The notes below the pieces were generated by a model that was not told the origin of the DNA, searched no databases, and worked only from the letters and a program-made list of their open reading frames with translations. From assembly GCA_947090765.1 (NCBI GenBank), contig OX352322.1, positions 353,501 to 417,500 on the forward strand: 64,000 nt of DNA, read 5' to 3'. The stretch comes from Pseudomonas sp. MM223. Lineage in GTDB: Bacteria; Pseudomonadota; Gammaproteobacteria; Pseudomonadales; Pseudomonadaceae. Of this stretch, positions 52,693 through 61,047 are shown piece by piece; position 1 is the first letter of the stretch; each line of letters starts with the position of its first letter. The position numbers were made by a program, and so were the translations under genes.

Positions 52693-53924
52693 TGAGCGAC
52701 ATTATCCGCCGCGACCCACGCGCCGAGTGGATCGCCCGTAACCGTCTGCACCCGCTGCATGCAGCCATGCAGACGCAGCAGACCAGCTGGATGGGGCCCA
52801 ACGGCCTCATCCGCAAGAACCCCCATGCAATTGCCGCAGGCTTTATCGGCCCGGCCGGCATCAAGCGCATCGACCGCAGCGGCGCCCAGCAGGGTACCGG
52901 TGTGGGCGGGCGGCGCACGGCGGCGGTGGAGGTCAAGTTGCCGCTGCACCAGGTGCCGGCGCCTGCGTTCTACATTGCCGTGGTTCCCGACATGGTCGGT
53001 GGCCGCCTGAGCAGCCACGACCGCGACTTGCTTGGCCTGGCTCACAGCCTGGCCGGCAGCGACGGTGCGGTGCTGGCAGTGGTGTTTGGCGAGCACAAGG
53101 AAAGCAACTTTTCCACAGCCGGCGTCGACCGCCTGTTGGTTATTGACGGTGAAGCCTTCGAAGGTTATGCACCGGAGCAACTGGTGCAGGGCTTGCGGGC
53201 TGTGGATAACCAGTTCACCCCGCGCCACTGGCTGCTGCCCGACAGCCGCACCGGTGGCGGCGAACTGGGCCGGCGCCTGGGCGCGGCGCTGGGCGAGCGC
53301 CCGGCAACGCGGGTGTGGCAGGTCAAGGACGGCCAGTGCATCGGCCGAGCCGGTGCCGGCCAGCAAGACCTGCAACGCGCCGTGCCCCGCCTGATCCTGG
53401 CGGCGGCCGAGTGTGCCGAGCCGGTCAGCGAAACCCGTCACGAAGCCTTGCCGGTAGAGTTGTCCACAAGCGTGGCGCGCAGCCTGTCGCGCATCGAAGA
53501 CCTGGGCTCGGTGGCCGTGGACCCGGCCACCATTGCCATGGCCGAGGCCGAGTTCATTGTCTCGGGTGGCAACGGGGTCAAGGACTGGGACCTGTACCAC
53601 CAGGCCACCGCAGCCCTTGGCGCCACCGAAGGCGCCTCGCGGGTGGCGGTGGACGACGGCTTCATGCCGCGCAACCGCCAGGTGGGTGCTACCGGTACCT
53701 GGGTCACCGCACGCGTGTACGTGGCTGTGGGTATCTCGGGTGCGATCCAGCACCTGCAGGGCATTGGCGCCTGCGACAAGGTGGTGGCGATCAACATGGA
53801 CCCTGGCTGCGACATGATCAAACGGGCGGACCTGTCAGTGATTGGCGACAGTTCGGCGATTCTCAAGGCACTGATCGAGGCTGTGGACAACTACCGCAGC
53901 GGCGGCCAGCGCGACGCGGCATAA
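52692..53924 (+). CDS. electron transfer flavoprotein alpha subunit (FixB/EtfA type)
   Basis: 410 residues; the start overlaps the dgcB stop (TGATG) and follows GGAGGTG. The C-terminal FAD-binding domain shows VAVDDGFMPRNRQVGATGTWV and VGISGAIQHLQGIGACDKVVAINMD, the classical EtfA signature. The N-terminal extension of about 90 residues (RRDPRAEWIARNRLHPLH) is longer than usual and specific to this dgc-associated group. It forms a heterodimer with the next gene product to receive electrons from dimethylglycine and sarcosine oxidation. Confidence 0.92.
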   Translation: MSDIIRRDPRAEWIARNRLHPLHAAMQTQQTSWMGPNGLIRKNPHAIAAGFIGPAGIKRIDRSGAQQGTGVGGRRTAAVEVKLPLHQVPAPAFYIAVVPDMVGGRLSSHDRDLLGLAHSLAGSDGAVLAVVFGEHKESNFSTAGVDRLLVIDGEAFEGYAPEQLVQGLRAVDNQFTPRHWLLPDSRTGGGELGRRLGAALGERPATRVWQVKDGQCIGRAGAGQQDLQRAVPRLILAAAECAEPVSETRHEALPVELSTSVARSLSRIEDLGSVAVDPATIAMAEAEFIVSGGNGVKDWDLYHQATAALGATEGASRVAVDDGFMPRNRQVGATGTWVTARVYVAVGISGAIQHLQGIGACDKVVAINMDPGCDMIKRADLSVIGDSSAILKALIEAVDNYRSGGQRDAA

Positions 53925-53934
53925 GGGCACGAGC

Positions 53935-54705
53935 ATGAGTACGAAAGTGATCAGCCTGGTTTCCATCGGTGCCCACCCAAGCTCCGGCCGCGCCCGCCGC
54001 GCCGAGCAGGATGCCCGCGCCGTGGAGCTGGGTTTGCAGCTGGCTGGGGATAACTTGCAAGTGGTGCATGCCGGCGACCCACAGGAAGAAGCGCTGCGCG
54101 CCTACCTGGGCATGGGCCTGGACCATCTGGATGTACTGGAGCAGCCGGCCGGTGCCGATGTGCTGGGCGTGTTGGGGGATTACCTGCGTGACGCCGGGGC
54201 GCAGCTGGTGCTGACTGGCAGCCAGGCCGAGACGGGTGAAGGGTCGGGCATGTTGCCGTTCCTGCTGGCTGAAAAGCTCGGCTGGCCGCTGATTGTGGGC
54301 CTGGCCGAGGTGGAGTCGATCGAGAACGGCACCGCCCAGGTATTGCAGGCCTTGCCGCGTGGTCAGCGGCGTCGCCTGAAAGTACGCCTGCCGTTGCTGG
54401 CCACTGTGGATAACGCTGCGCCCAAACCACGCCAGAGTGCCTTCGGGCCGGCGCGCCGGGGTGTATTGGCGGCGCGTAATGTGGCCATTGTTGACGATGA
54501 ACTGTTGGCCGATGCCGAGTTGCAGCCGGCCCGCCCTCGGCCCAAGCGCTTGAAGGTAATCAAGGCCAAGAGCGGTGCCGACCGCATGAAGGCGGCGACG
54601 GCCAAGGCCAGTGGTGGTGGTGGCAAGGTGCTGAAGGATGTTTCGCCACAGGAAGGTGCCGAAGCCATTCTCAAGTTGTTGGTGGAAGAGGGCGTGCTGC
54701 GCTGA
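53935..54705 (+). CDS. electron transfer flavoprotein beta subunit (FixA/EtfB type)
   Basis: 256 residues. It contains the beta-subunit pattern AVELGLQLAGDNLQVVHAGD, then LRAYLGMGLDHLDVLE and VLTGSQAETGEGSGMLPFLL with an AMP-binding helix. The C-terminal quarter is lysine/alanine/glycine-rich (IKAKSGADRMKAATAKASGG), somewhat unlike typical EtfB. It begins 10 bases after the alpha subunit stop and ends the operon before a REP pair. Confidence 0.9.
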   Translation: MSTKVISLVSIGAHPSSGRARRAEQDARAVELGLQLAGDNLQVVHAGDPQEEALRAYLGMGLDHLDVLEQPAGADVLGVLGDYLRDAGAQLVLTGSQAETGEGSGMLPFLLAEKLGWPLIVGLAEVESIENGTAQVLQALPRGQRRRLKVRLPLLATVDNAAPKPRQSAFGPARRGVLAARNVAIVDDELLADAELQPARPRPKRLKVIKAKSGADRMKAATAKASGGGGKVLKDVSPQEGAEAILKLLVEEGVLR

Positions 54706-54712
54706 AGCCGCA

Positions 54713-54808
54713 CTGGCCTCATCGCCGGCAAGCCAGCTCCCACAGGATCACCACTGCCTTCGGGCTCAGTGCACTACCTGTGGGGCTCGGCTTGCCGGCG
54801 ATTGGCCC
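54713..54808. repeat. inverted REP pair
   Basis: CATCGCCGGCAAGCCAGCTC at the left and GGCTCGGCTTGCCGGCGATTGG at the right, directly after the ETF beta gene. Confidence 0.9.
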
Positions 54809-54946
54809 TCACAAGCTAAGCCACTTCACGGTCCCCTCCTGGCGGCTGTGCATAAGTCGCTCCTGAATAATGCCAAAGTAGTGGGCATTACCTCATCCCA
54901 TCCCTGGATTTCTGGAAACGGACAGAATTATCAGGCGCGCTTTCTT

Positions 54947-55451
54947 TTTGCCCACTGAATCTGTTCGCCAAAGTGTGGATAAAGTGTTGGCGCATGGCTG
55001 GGGACCTTATGTATCGGGGCCTACAGGGTTCTGATCATAAAACGATCAGCGCTGACTTGGCTCATGAGCGTAGATAGGCGTGGCTTTACCTGGTTTTGCC
55101 CACAATCGCTGTTGGTTGCTCTGTGGATAATCTGTTCGGCACTACCTGAAAGCCGCGCAGGGCATGGCGTTTGAAGGTTTGATTAAAAAACGATCAATTT
55201 GGCTCGGAAGCTTTCGAATCCAGGATCATCAAGGTCTTGAATTGCTTATCCACAGAGCAAGCGCTGCATGGCTGCGTTTTGCTCACAAACTCTGTTGGTG
55301 TCTCTGTGGACAAGGTGTACGAAGTAGCCTGCAGGCCTTTAGTGCCAAGGGCTTCAATGGTTTGATCAAATATTGATCAGCTGGTTTTGGCGTCTCGCTC
55401 ATGGCAGTGGAAATACAATTTGCCATTGGGTTCTGCACAACCTGTGGGTAA
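54947..55451. repeat. degenerate tandem array carrying DnaA-box-like 9-mers
   Basis: Gene-free region 54706-55566. TGTGGATAA (perfect DnaA 9-mer, reverse) occurs at 54974-54982 and 55122-55130, TTATCCACA at 55246-55254, and near-matches TGTGGACAA at 55305-55313 and TGTGGGTAA at 55443-55451. Three boxes (54974, 55122, 55305) are each followed 56-58 bases later by a GATC-bearing AT-rich block (GATCATAAAACGATCAGCG, GATTAAAAAACGATCAATTT, GATCAAATATTGATCAGC), and the blocks are preceded by similar TTTGC-CACAA...CTGTTGG text. No open frame here looks coding. Confidence 0.65.
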
Positions 55452-55525
55452 GTAGCGGTGCCCCGTTAATTCGGTCAGTTAGCACCACTGCTTTGACCCC
55501 TCCGTCGCCTAGGGAGGAAATCAGG

Positions 55526-55554
55526 CGCTGGCACGGCGATGCGCCGTGCCAGCG
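55526..55554 (-). terminator. hairpin downstream of gbcA
   Basis: A strong stem (CGCTGGCACGGC / GCCGTGCCAGCG) with a short loop lies 13 bases past the gbcA stop on the minus strand. There is no T-run, so it may act as a transcript-stabilising end or factor-dependent terminator. Confidence 0.6.
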
Positions 55555-55566
55555 AAATGGGGCGGG

Positions 55567-56859
55567 TTACTGCGCCTTCACCTCTTTCAGGTATGGAGCA
55601 GGCTCTGCGCCCAAATTGGCCAATACGCGATCGCTGTACCAGTCGATGAAGTTCACCACGCCAAACTCGTAAGTTTTCGAGTAAGGCCCCGGCTGGTACG
55701 CCGTGGAGTTGATCCCGCGCTGGTTCTCTTCCGCCAGGCGGCGGTCCTGGTCGTTGGTGGCGTCCCACACCTTGCGCATGCGCTCAGGGTCGTAGTCCAC
55801 ACCTTCCACGGCGTCCTTGTGCACCAGCCACTTGGTGGTGACCATGGTTTCCTGGGCGCTGATCGGCCACACGGTGAACACGATCATGTGGTCGCCCATG
55901 CAGTGGTTCCAGGAGTGCGGCAGGTGCAGGATGCGCATCGAGCCCAGGTCCGGGTTCTTGATGCGGCCCATCAGCTTCTGGCAGGCCTGCTTGCCGTCCA
56001 TGGTCATCGATACCGTACCTTTGAGCAGTGGCATGCGCACGATGCGGTTACGCAGGCCGTGGCTCTTGTGCAGGTACGGGATCTTCTCGGCTTCCCACGC
56101 AGCGGCCGAAGCGGCCACGTGGTCCTTGAATTCCTGGCTGGCGCGCGGGTCGTTGGTGTCGTCCCACTCCAGCAGGGTTTGCAGCAGCTCCGGGTGCGAA
56201 CCGCTGCAGTGGTAGCACTCGCGGTTGTTTTCCAGCACCAGCTTCCAGTTGGCCTTTTCCATCAAGGTGGTGTGCACCGCCACCTTGGTGTTCTCCATGT
56301 CGTACGGTTCCATGTAGTGTTCCAGGGTGGCCAGGAACTCATCGATGGCGGGTGGGTTTTCTGCCAGGCTGATGAAGATGTAGCCACCGGCCACCTTCAC
56401 GTGCACTGGCTTCAGGCCGTACTCCTTCATGTCGAAGTCGGCGCCCATTTCGGTGCCGGCGAACAGCAGGCGGCCGTCCAGTTCGTAAGTCCACTGGTGG
56501 TAATGGCACACCAGCTTTGCCACCTTGCCTTTGTCGCTGACGCACAAACGCGAACCGCGGTGGCGGCAGACGTTATGGAAGGCGTGCACCTTACCTTCGG
56601 CACCCCGCACCACCAGAATCGGGTTCTTGCCGATCTGCAGGGTGATGTAGTTGCCTTTCGCCGGAATTTCGCAAGTCATGCCGGCGATCAACCATTCTTT
56701 CTGGAAGATCTCCTGCATGTCGATCTGGAACAGACGCTCGTCGGTGTAGAAAGGCTGGGGCAGCGAGTAGGTTCGCTCGCGGGTCTGCAGCATCTCGGCG
56801 GTGGCCTTGCGTGCAGGTTCCAGTGGATCGCCCAGGCTCAGGGTTGCGGTGACGTCCAT
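55567..56859 (-). CDS. gbcA: glycine betaine demethylase oxygenase subunit GbcA
   Basis: 430 residues; ATG 56859 follows GAGGAAT. A longer frame to 57210 is rejected. The Rieske 2Fe-2S centre is C98-X-H100 and C118-X2-H121 (NVCRHRGSRLC, LVCHYHQW). The mononuclear iron site lies in NNRECYHCSGSHPE near residue 215. It hydroxylates one methyl group of glycine betaine, releasing formaldehyde and leaving dimethylglycine. It is divergent from gbcB, whose product supplies its electrons. Confidence 0.95.
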   Translation of the reverse strand: MDVTATLSLGDPLEPARKATAEMLQTRERTYSLPQPFYTDERLFQIDMQEIFQKEWLIAGMTCEIPAKGNYITLQIGKNPILVVRGAEGKVHAFHNVCRHRGSRLCVSDKGKVAKLVCHYHQWTYELDGRLLFAGTEMGADFDMKEYGLKPVHVKVAGGYIFISLAENPPAIDEFLATLEHYMEPYDMENTKVAVHTTLMEKANWKLVLENNRECYHCSGSHPELLQTLLEWDDTNDPRASQEFKDHVAASAAAWEAEKIPYLHKSHGLRNRIVRMPLLKGTVSMTMDGKQACQKLMGRIKNPDLGSMRILHLPHSWNHCMGDHMIVFTVWPISAQETMVTTKWLVHKDAVEGVDYDPERMRKVWDATNDQDRRLAEENQRGINSTAYQPGPYSKTYEFGVVNFIDWYSDRVLANLGAEPAPYLKEVKAQ

Positions 56860-57048
56860 CGTGTATTCCTCGGGGCCGTGTGCGGCCGGCAAAAGGTGGC
56901 TAATCGTTGTTGTGGTGCCGCAAGGCTGTCTAAAAAAAACAGCGAGTTGTTTTGCCGTGGAGTGTGCGTCCGAAGACGCCGTGATCCGTATCCACGGGCG
57001 ACATGGCCGAATTGAATTACGACGCGCCAGCCCTTGTAGCGCGGGGCT

Positions 57049-57098
57049 GGTCGCGATAAGCACGCCGATGTCGCTGGCAGGAATGTACGTCGCTCTCA
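57049..57098. promoter_or_regulatory. candidate GbdR half-sites between gbcA and gbcB
   Basis: GTCG-centred half-sites begin at 57050 (GGTCGCGATAAG), 57070 (TGTCGCTGGCAGG) and 57089 (CGTCGCTCTCAGC), 19-20 bases apart, about 55-105 bases upstream of gbcB and 190-240 upstream of gbcA. The last two match the cbcX-type pattern closely. Confidence 0.45.
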
Positions 57099-57153
57099 GC
57101 TTGCGCATTATCCAAGCCATAAAAAGCCCAATAGTCGGCTGCTGGAGATGAAC

Positions 57154-58254
57154 ATGTCCGATACCTTCCTCAATCCGGTCACCACCCAGACCTGGGCCAA
57201 CGGCCGCCACATCGTGCGCTGCGTCAAGGTCATCCAGGAGACCTGGGACGTGCGCACTTTCTGCTTCATGGCCGATCAGCCGATCATGTTCTTTTTCAAG
57301 CCCGGGCAGTTCGTCACCCTGGAGCTGGAGATCGAAGGCAAGCCGGTGATGCGCTCCTACACCATCTCCAGCTCGCCGTCAGTGCCCTACAGCTTCTCGA
57401 TCACCGTCAAGCGTGTGCCGGGCGGCCTGGTGTCCAACTTCCTGCACGACACCATGCACGAAGGCGCCGAACTGCCGGTGCATGGCCCGGTGGGGCTGTT
57501 CAACGCCATCGACTTCCCGGCGGCCAAGATGTTGTACCTTTCGGGTGGCGTGGGCATTACCCCGGTCATGTCGATGGCACGCTGGTTCTACGACACCAAC
57601 GCCAATGTCGACATGGTGTTCGTGCACAGCGCCCGCTCGCCGAAGGACATTATCTACCACCGCGAGCTGGAACAGATGGCCTCGCGCATCCCCAACTTCA
57701 GCCTGCACATCATTTGTGAGAAGCATGGCCTGGGCGAGCCATGGGCGGGTTACCGCGGTTACCTGAACCAGCGGCTGATGGAGCTGATTGCGCCGGACTA
57801 CATGGAGCGCGTGGTGTTCTGCTGCGGCCCGACGCCGTACATGACAGCGGTCAAGCGCATGCTCGAAGCGGTTGGCTTCGACATGAAGAACTACCACGAG
57901 GAATCGTTTGGCGCGACGCCGCCAGAGGCCAAAGCCGATGCAGTGGAACATGCCGAGCAGGCAGCCGATGCCCCGGAGCTGGATGTTTCCGACCTCAACC
58001 TGGTGGAGTTCATCGGCAGCGAGAAGAGTATCCGCGTTGCCCCGGGCGAGACGGTGCATGCTGCGGCAGCCAAGGTTGGCCTGATGATCCCGAAAGCCTG
58101 CGGCATGGGCATCTGCGGCACCTGCAAGGTGCTCAAGCTGGGCGGCGAAGTGGAGATGGAGCACAACGGCGGCATTACCGAAGAGGATGAAGCCGAGGGC
58201 TACATTCTGTCGTGCTGCAGCGTGCCGAAAGGGGATGTGCGGATCGATTACTGA
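57154..58254 (+). CDS. gbcB: glycine betaine demethylase reductase subunit GbcB
   Basis: 366 residues. The ATG at 57154 is preferred over 57148 because GGAG (57144-57147) leaves a normal six-base spacing only for the later one. It has an FAD domain (VMRSYTISSSPS), an NAD domain (MLYLSGGVGITPVMSMARWF; VFCCGPTPYM) and a C-terminal plant-type 2Fe-2S ferredoxin domain (KACGMGICGTCKV, plus YILSCCS). It transfers electrons from NAD(P)H to the Rieske centre of GbcA. A linker rich in Ala and Glu (residues about 255-285) joins reductase and ferredoxin parts. Confidence 0.95.
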   Translation: MSDTFLNPVTTQTWANGRHIVRCVKVIQETWDVRTFCFMADQPIMFFFKPGQFVTLELEIEGKPVMRSYTISSSPSVPYSFSITVKRVPGGLVSNFLHDTMHEGAELPVHGPVGLFNAIDFPAAKMLYLSGGVGITPVMSMARWFYDTNANVDMVFVHSARSPKDIIYHRELEQMASRIPNFSLHIICEKHGLGEPWAGYRGYLNQRLMELIAPDYMERVVFCCGPTPYMTAVKRMLEAVGFDMKNYHEESFGATPPEAKADAVEHAEQAADAPELDVSDLNLVEFIGSEKSIRVAPGETVHAAAAKVGLMIPKACGMGICGTCKVLKLGGEVEMEHNGGITEEDEAEGYILSCCSVPKGDVRIDY

Positions 58255-58267
58255 TTCACTGATCCGA

Positions 58268-58380
58268 GATTGCAGGGGGCTGCTTTGCAGCCCATCGCCG
58301 GCAAGCCAGCTCCCACAGGTCCTGCACACGCGGTCGGTGTGGGAGCTGGCTTGCCGGCGATGGGCCGCAGAGCGGCCCCA
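58268..58380. repeat. inverted REP pair
   Basis: GGGGGCTGCTTTGCAGCCCA...GCCGGCAAGCCAGCTCCCAC and the inverse GTGGGAGCTGGCTTGCCGGCG...GGGCCGCAGAGCGGCCCC, between convergent gbcB and the chemoreceptor gene. Confidence 0.92.
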
Positions 58381-58391
58381 GTTGCTTCAGG

Positions 58392-60017
58392 TCAGGTACG
58401 GAACCGGGCCACCAACCCATTGAGGTCCACAGCCAGGCGCGACAATTCAGCACTCGCTGCACTGGTTTGATGCGCCCCGGTAGCGCTCTGCACCGACAAG
58501 TCATTGATGTTCACCAGGTTGCGGTCCACTTCCCGCGCTACCTGCGCCTGCTCTTCCGCTGCGCTGGCAATCACCAGGTTACGCTCGTTGATCTGCGCCA
58601 CTGCCCCGGCGATGGTGTCCAGCGCCATGCCTGCGCCCCGGGCGATATTCAGTGTCGACTCGGCACGCTCGGTGCTGGTGCGCATCGACTCCACAGCTTC
58701 TTCCGTGCCGCCCTGAATGCTGCCGATCATCCGCTCGATTTCGCTGGTCGACTGCTGGGTGCGGTGGGCCAGTGCACGCACTTCGTCCGCCACCACGGCA
58801 AAACCACGGCCCGCTTCGCCGGCACGCGCCGCCTCGATGGCAGCATTGAGCGCCAGCAGGTTGGTCTGGTCGGCCAGGCCACGGATCACGTCGAGTACCT
58901 TGCCAATGTCGCGCGATTGTTCGGCCAGGTGAGTGATCAGTTTGGCAGTGGCCTGCACATCACCGCTCATGCGTTCGATGGCGCCCACGGTCTCCAGCAC
59001 CAGGTCACGACCATCGCCGGTGGAGCGGCTGGCTTCACTGGACGCTTCCGAAGTGCTCACGGCGTTACGCGCCACTTCTTCCACAGCGCTGGTCATTTCG
59101 GTGACGGCGGTGGCGGCTTGTTCAATCTCGTTGTTCTGCTGTTGCAGGCCACGGGCACTTTCGTCGGTGACGGCGTTCAACTCCTCGGCTGCTGAGGCCA
59201 GCTGGGTCGCAGAGCCAGCAATTAGTTGCAGCGTGTCGCGCAGCTTGTCCTGCATGCGGGCCATGGCACGCAGCAAGCGGGCGGCTTCGTCGGTGCCTTC
59301 GGTGCGGATGACGTGGGTCAGGTCGCCGTCGGCGACTTGCTCGGCACACTTCAGCGCCTCTTCGATCGGCTTGACGATGCTGCGGGTCAGGAGGAAGGCG
59401 CAGGCGAAGGTCAGCACGGTGGCGGCAACCAGCAGGCCGATCACCAAGGCGAAGGCCGCAGCGTACTGGCTGGCGGCTTTCTCGTTGGTGGCACGGGTCT
59501 GGTCGGTGTTGATGCGCACCAGGGTGTCCATGACCTTGTTGATCTGCTCGGAGTTGGCCAGCAGGTCGCGGTTAAGCAGGTCGCGCAGTTCTTCGACGCG
59601 GTCAGCCTGGCTCAGGCTGCGCATGCGCGATTCCAGTTGGCGGTACTGGTTGAGCAACTGGCCGTACTGGTCGAAAGCGGCCTGTTCGTCGGCGGCGCCG
59701 ATCATTGGCAGGTACGCCTGGCGCGCGCGGTCGATCTGGCTGTTGCGCTGGTCCAGCAGGTTGAGGGTATCGCGCTGGGTGTCTGGCTCACGGTTGAGCA
59801 GCAGGCGGTAGGAGAGGGTGCGCATGCGCAGGTTCAGCGCGGTGAGTTCGTCGAGGATCTTGATGCTGGGCACGCTGACCTGTTCGATGGCCACGCCAGC
59901 CTGGCGAATGTTGCCCATCTGTATCAGCGAGAAGATGCCAAGGCCAAGCATCAGCAGGCCGATAAGCGCGAAGCCGAGCAGCGCGCGCGGGGCGATATTC
60001 ATGTTGCGTAGAGACAT
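58392..60017 (-). CDS. methyl-accepting chemotaxis protein with 4HB-type sensor
   Basis: 541 residues. Membrane segment at about residues 12-34 ([20 protein letters not shown]), a four-helix-bundle periplasmic sensor to about 190 ([20 protein letters not shown]), a second membrane segment ([20 protein letters not shown]), a HAMP domain ([20 protein letters not shown]) and a signalling hairpin with the conserved tip [20 protein letters not shown] near residue 365. No C-terminal pentapeptide for CheR/CheB. Ligand unknown. Frames on the opposite strand in this region are shadows. A 275-base gap upstream (60018-60292) shows only a short palindrome ACTGATCAGT. Confidence 0.93.
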   Translation of the reverse strand: MSLRNMNIAPRALLGFALIGLLMLGLGIFSLIQMGNIRQAGVAIEQVSVPSIKILDELTALNLRMRTLSYRLLLNREPDTQRDTLNLLDQRNSQIDRARQAYLPMIGAADEQAAFDQYGQLLNQYRQLESRMRSLSQADRVEELRDLLNRDLLANSEQINKVMDTLVRINTDQTRATNEKAASQYAAAFALVIGLLVAATVLTFACAFLLTRSIVKPIEEALKCAEQVADGDLTHVIRTEGTDEAARLLRAMARMQDKLRDTLQLIAGSATQLASAAEELNAVTDESARGLQQQNNEIEQAATAVTEMTSAVEEVARNAVSTSEASSEASRSTGDGRDLVLETVGAIERMSGDVQATAKLITHLAEQSRDIGKVLDVIRGLADQTNLLALNAAIEAARAGEAGRGFAVVADEVRALAHRTQQSTSEIERMIGSIQGGTEEAVESMRTSTERAESTLNIARGAGMALDTIAGAVAQINERNLVIASAAEEQAQVAREVDRNLVNINDLSVQSATGAHQTSAASAELSRLAVDLNGLVARFRT

Positions 60018-60292
60018 GGAGGGGAGGGTCCAGGCAAGAGGAAAAGGTGCGCAAAGTGCGACAAAACAAGACGTGTCTGTCTATCGGTCGTGACTGATCA
60101 GTCTTGAATGCGACCCACCAAATTTGTGAGCTGGCTAACCTTTTCCTGACCGGCGGTTGATCCAGGTCGGAACAAGGGGGTGGTTACCCTGTCAATCTGC
60201 GGGTTAGACACCTTATGAATCCGATATTTAATGGCGATGGGCCGCGCTTTTCTTTATCGTGTGCGCCCCTCGCAACAACCTGAGATAGACCC

Positions 60293-60523
60293 ATGCTGGA
60301 AGCTTCCCTGAATCAAATCGAGCAACTGGTCAGCGACCTGATGCAGAAAAACGCTCAACTCACCGAGCAGAACACCACCCTCGGCACGCAACTGGCCCAG
60401 GCCAAGGAAGAGAACGAAACCCTGCAGCTGTCGCTGATGGAGCAGGAAGAGAAGAACGGCAGCACCGCCGCCCGCCTGCAGGCCCTGGTTGATCGCGCCA
60501 GCGCCGGCGTTGTTGGCGCATGA
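60293..60523 (+). CDS. ZapB/TIGR02449-like small coiled-coil protein
   Basis: 76 residues, almost entirely heptad-repeat coiled coil (NQIEQLVSDLMQKNAQLTEQ, then LGTQLAQAKEENETLQLSLM). Length and composition match the TIGR02449/ZapB-like partner of ZapA. Its stop overlaps the zapA start by four bases (ATGA). ZapA/ZapB stabilise the FtsZ ring. In Pseudomonas the usual pair is near the 6S RNA gene, so this may be a second copy. Confidence 0.82.
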   Translation: MLEASLNQIEQLVSDLMQKNAQLTEQNTTLGTQLAQAKEENETLQLSLMEQEEKNGSTAARLQALVDRASAGVVGA

Positions 60524-60822
60524 GATTGCAAGAGCAGCCGGTCAATGTCGTGTCGATTCTCGGCATCGACTATTCGATCAAGGCGCCCGAAGGCCAGGAA
60601 GAAACCCTGGCCCAGGCGGTGCGGATGCTCAACACCGCCCTGAACGAGACCAAGCGTCAGTACCCGACCCTGATCGGTGACAAATTGCTGGTGCTGGCTG
60701 CCCTTAACCTGTGCTCCAAGCAGGTTGAACTGCAGAAAGAACACCAGCAGACCCTGGCGCGCACCCAGGCGCAGATCGACGCCACGGTGGACGCCATCGT
60801 GCGGACCATTGCCGAGTCCTGA
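60520..60822 (+). CDS. zapA: cell division protein ZapA
   Basis: 100 residues. The ZapA opening QPVNVVSILGIDYSIKAPEGQEETLAQAV and the helix LIGDKLLVLAALNLCSKQVELQ are characteristic. The C-terminal part is a coiled coil for tetramerisation. It should bind FtsZ in the cytoplasm. The start overlaps the stop of the ZapB-like gene, so they are translationally coupled. It may be a paralogue of the zapA usually found beside the 6S RNA gene. Confidence 0.88.
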   Translation: MRLQEQPVNVVSILGIDYSIKAPEGQEETLAQAVRMLNTALNETKRQYPTLIGDKLLVLAALNLCSKQVELQKEHQQTLARTQAQIDATVDAIVRTIAES

Positions 60823-60825
60823 TCG

Positions 60826-60955
60826 ATAGCCGGGGGCGCTTTGCGCCCCAATCGCGACACAAGGCCGCTCCCACAGGGACCACGTAAACCTTCGGGCTTG
60901 CACGCCCTCCTGTAGGAGCAGCCTTGTGCTGCGAATGGGCTGCGGAGCAGCCCCA
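60826..60955. repeat. mixed inverted REP pair
   Basis: GGGGGCGCTTTGCGCCCCAA...GGCCGCTCCCACAGG, then TGTAGGAGCAGCC...GGGCTGCGGAGCAGCCCC in opposite orientation. Confidence 0.88.
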
Positions 60956-61047
60956 AAGGCCCAGCCATTGTTCCAGGTCACTGGATTAACTGGATACGCA
61001 AGTGTATACACTTCTCGCAAAACAATAATGTGCGGGGGAGTAGGGGC

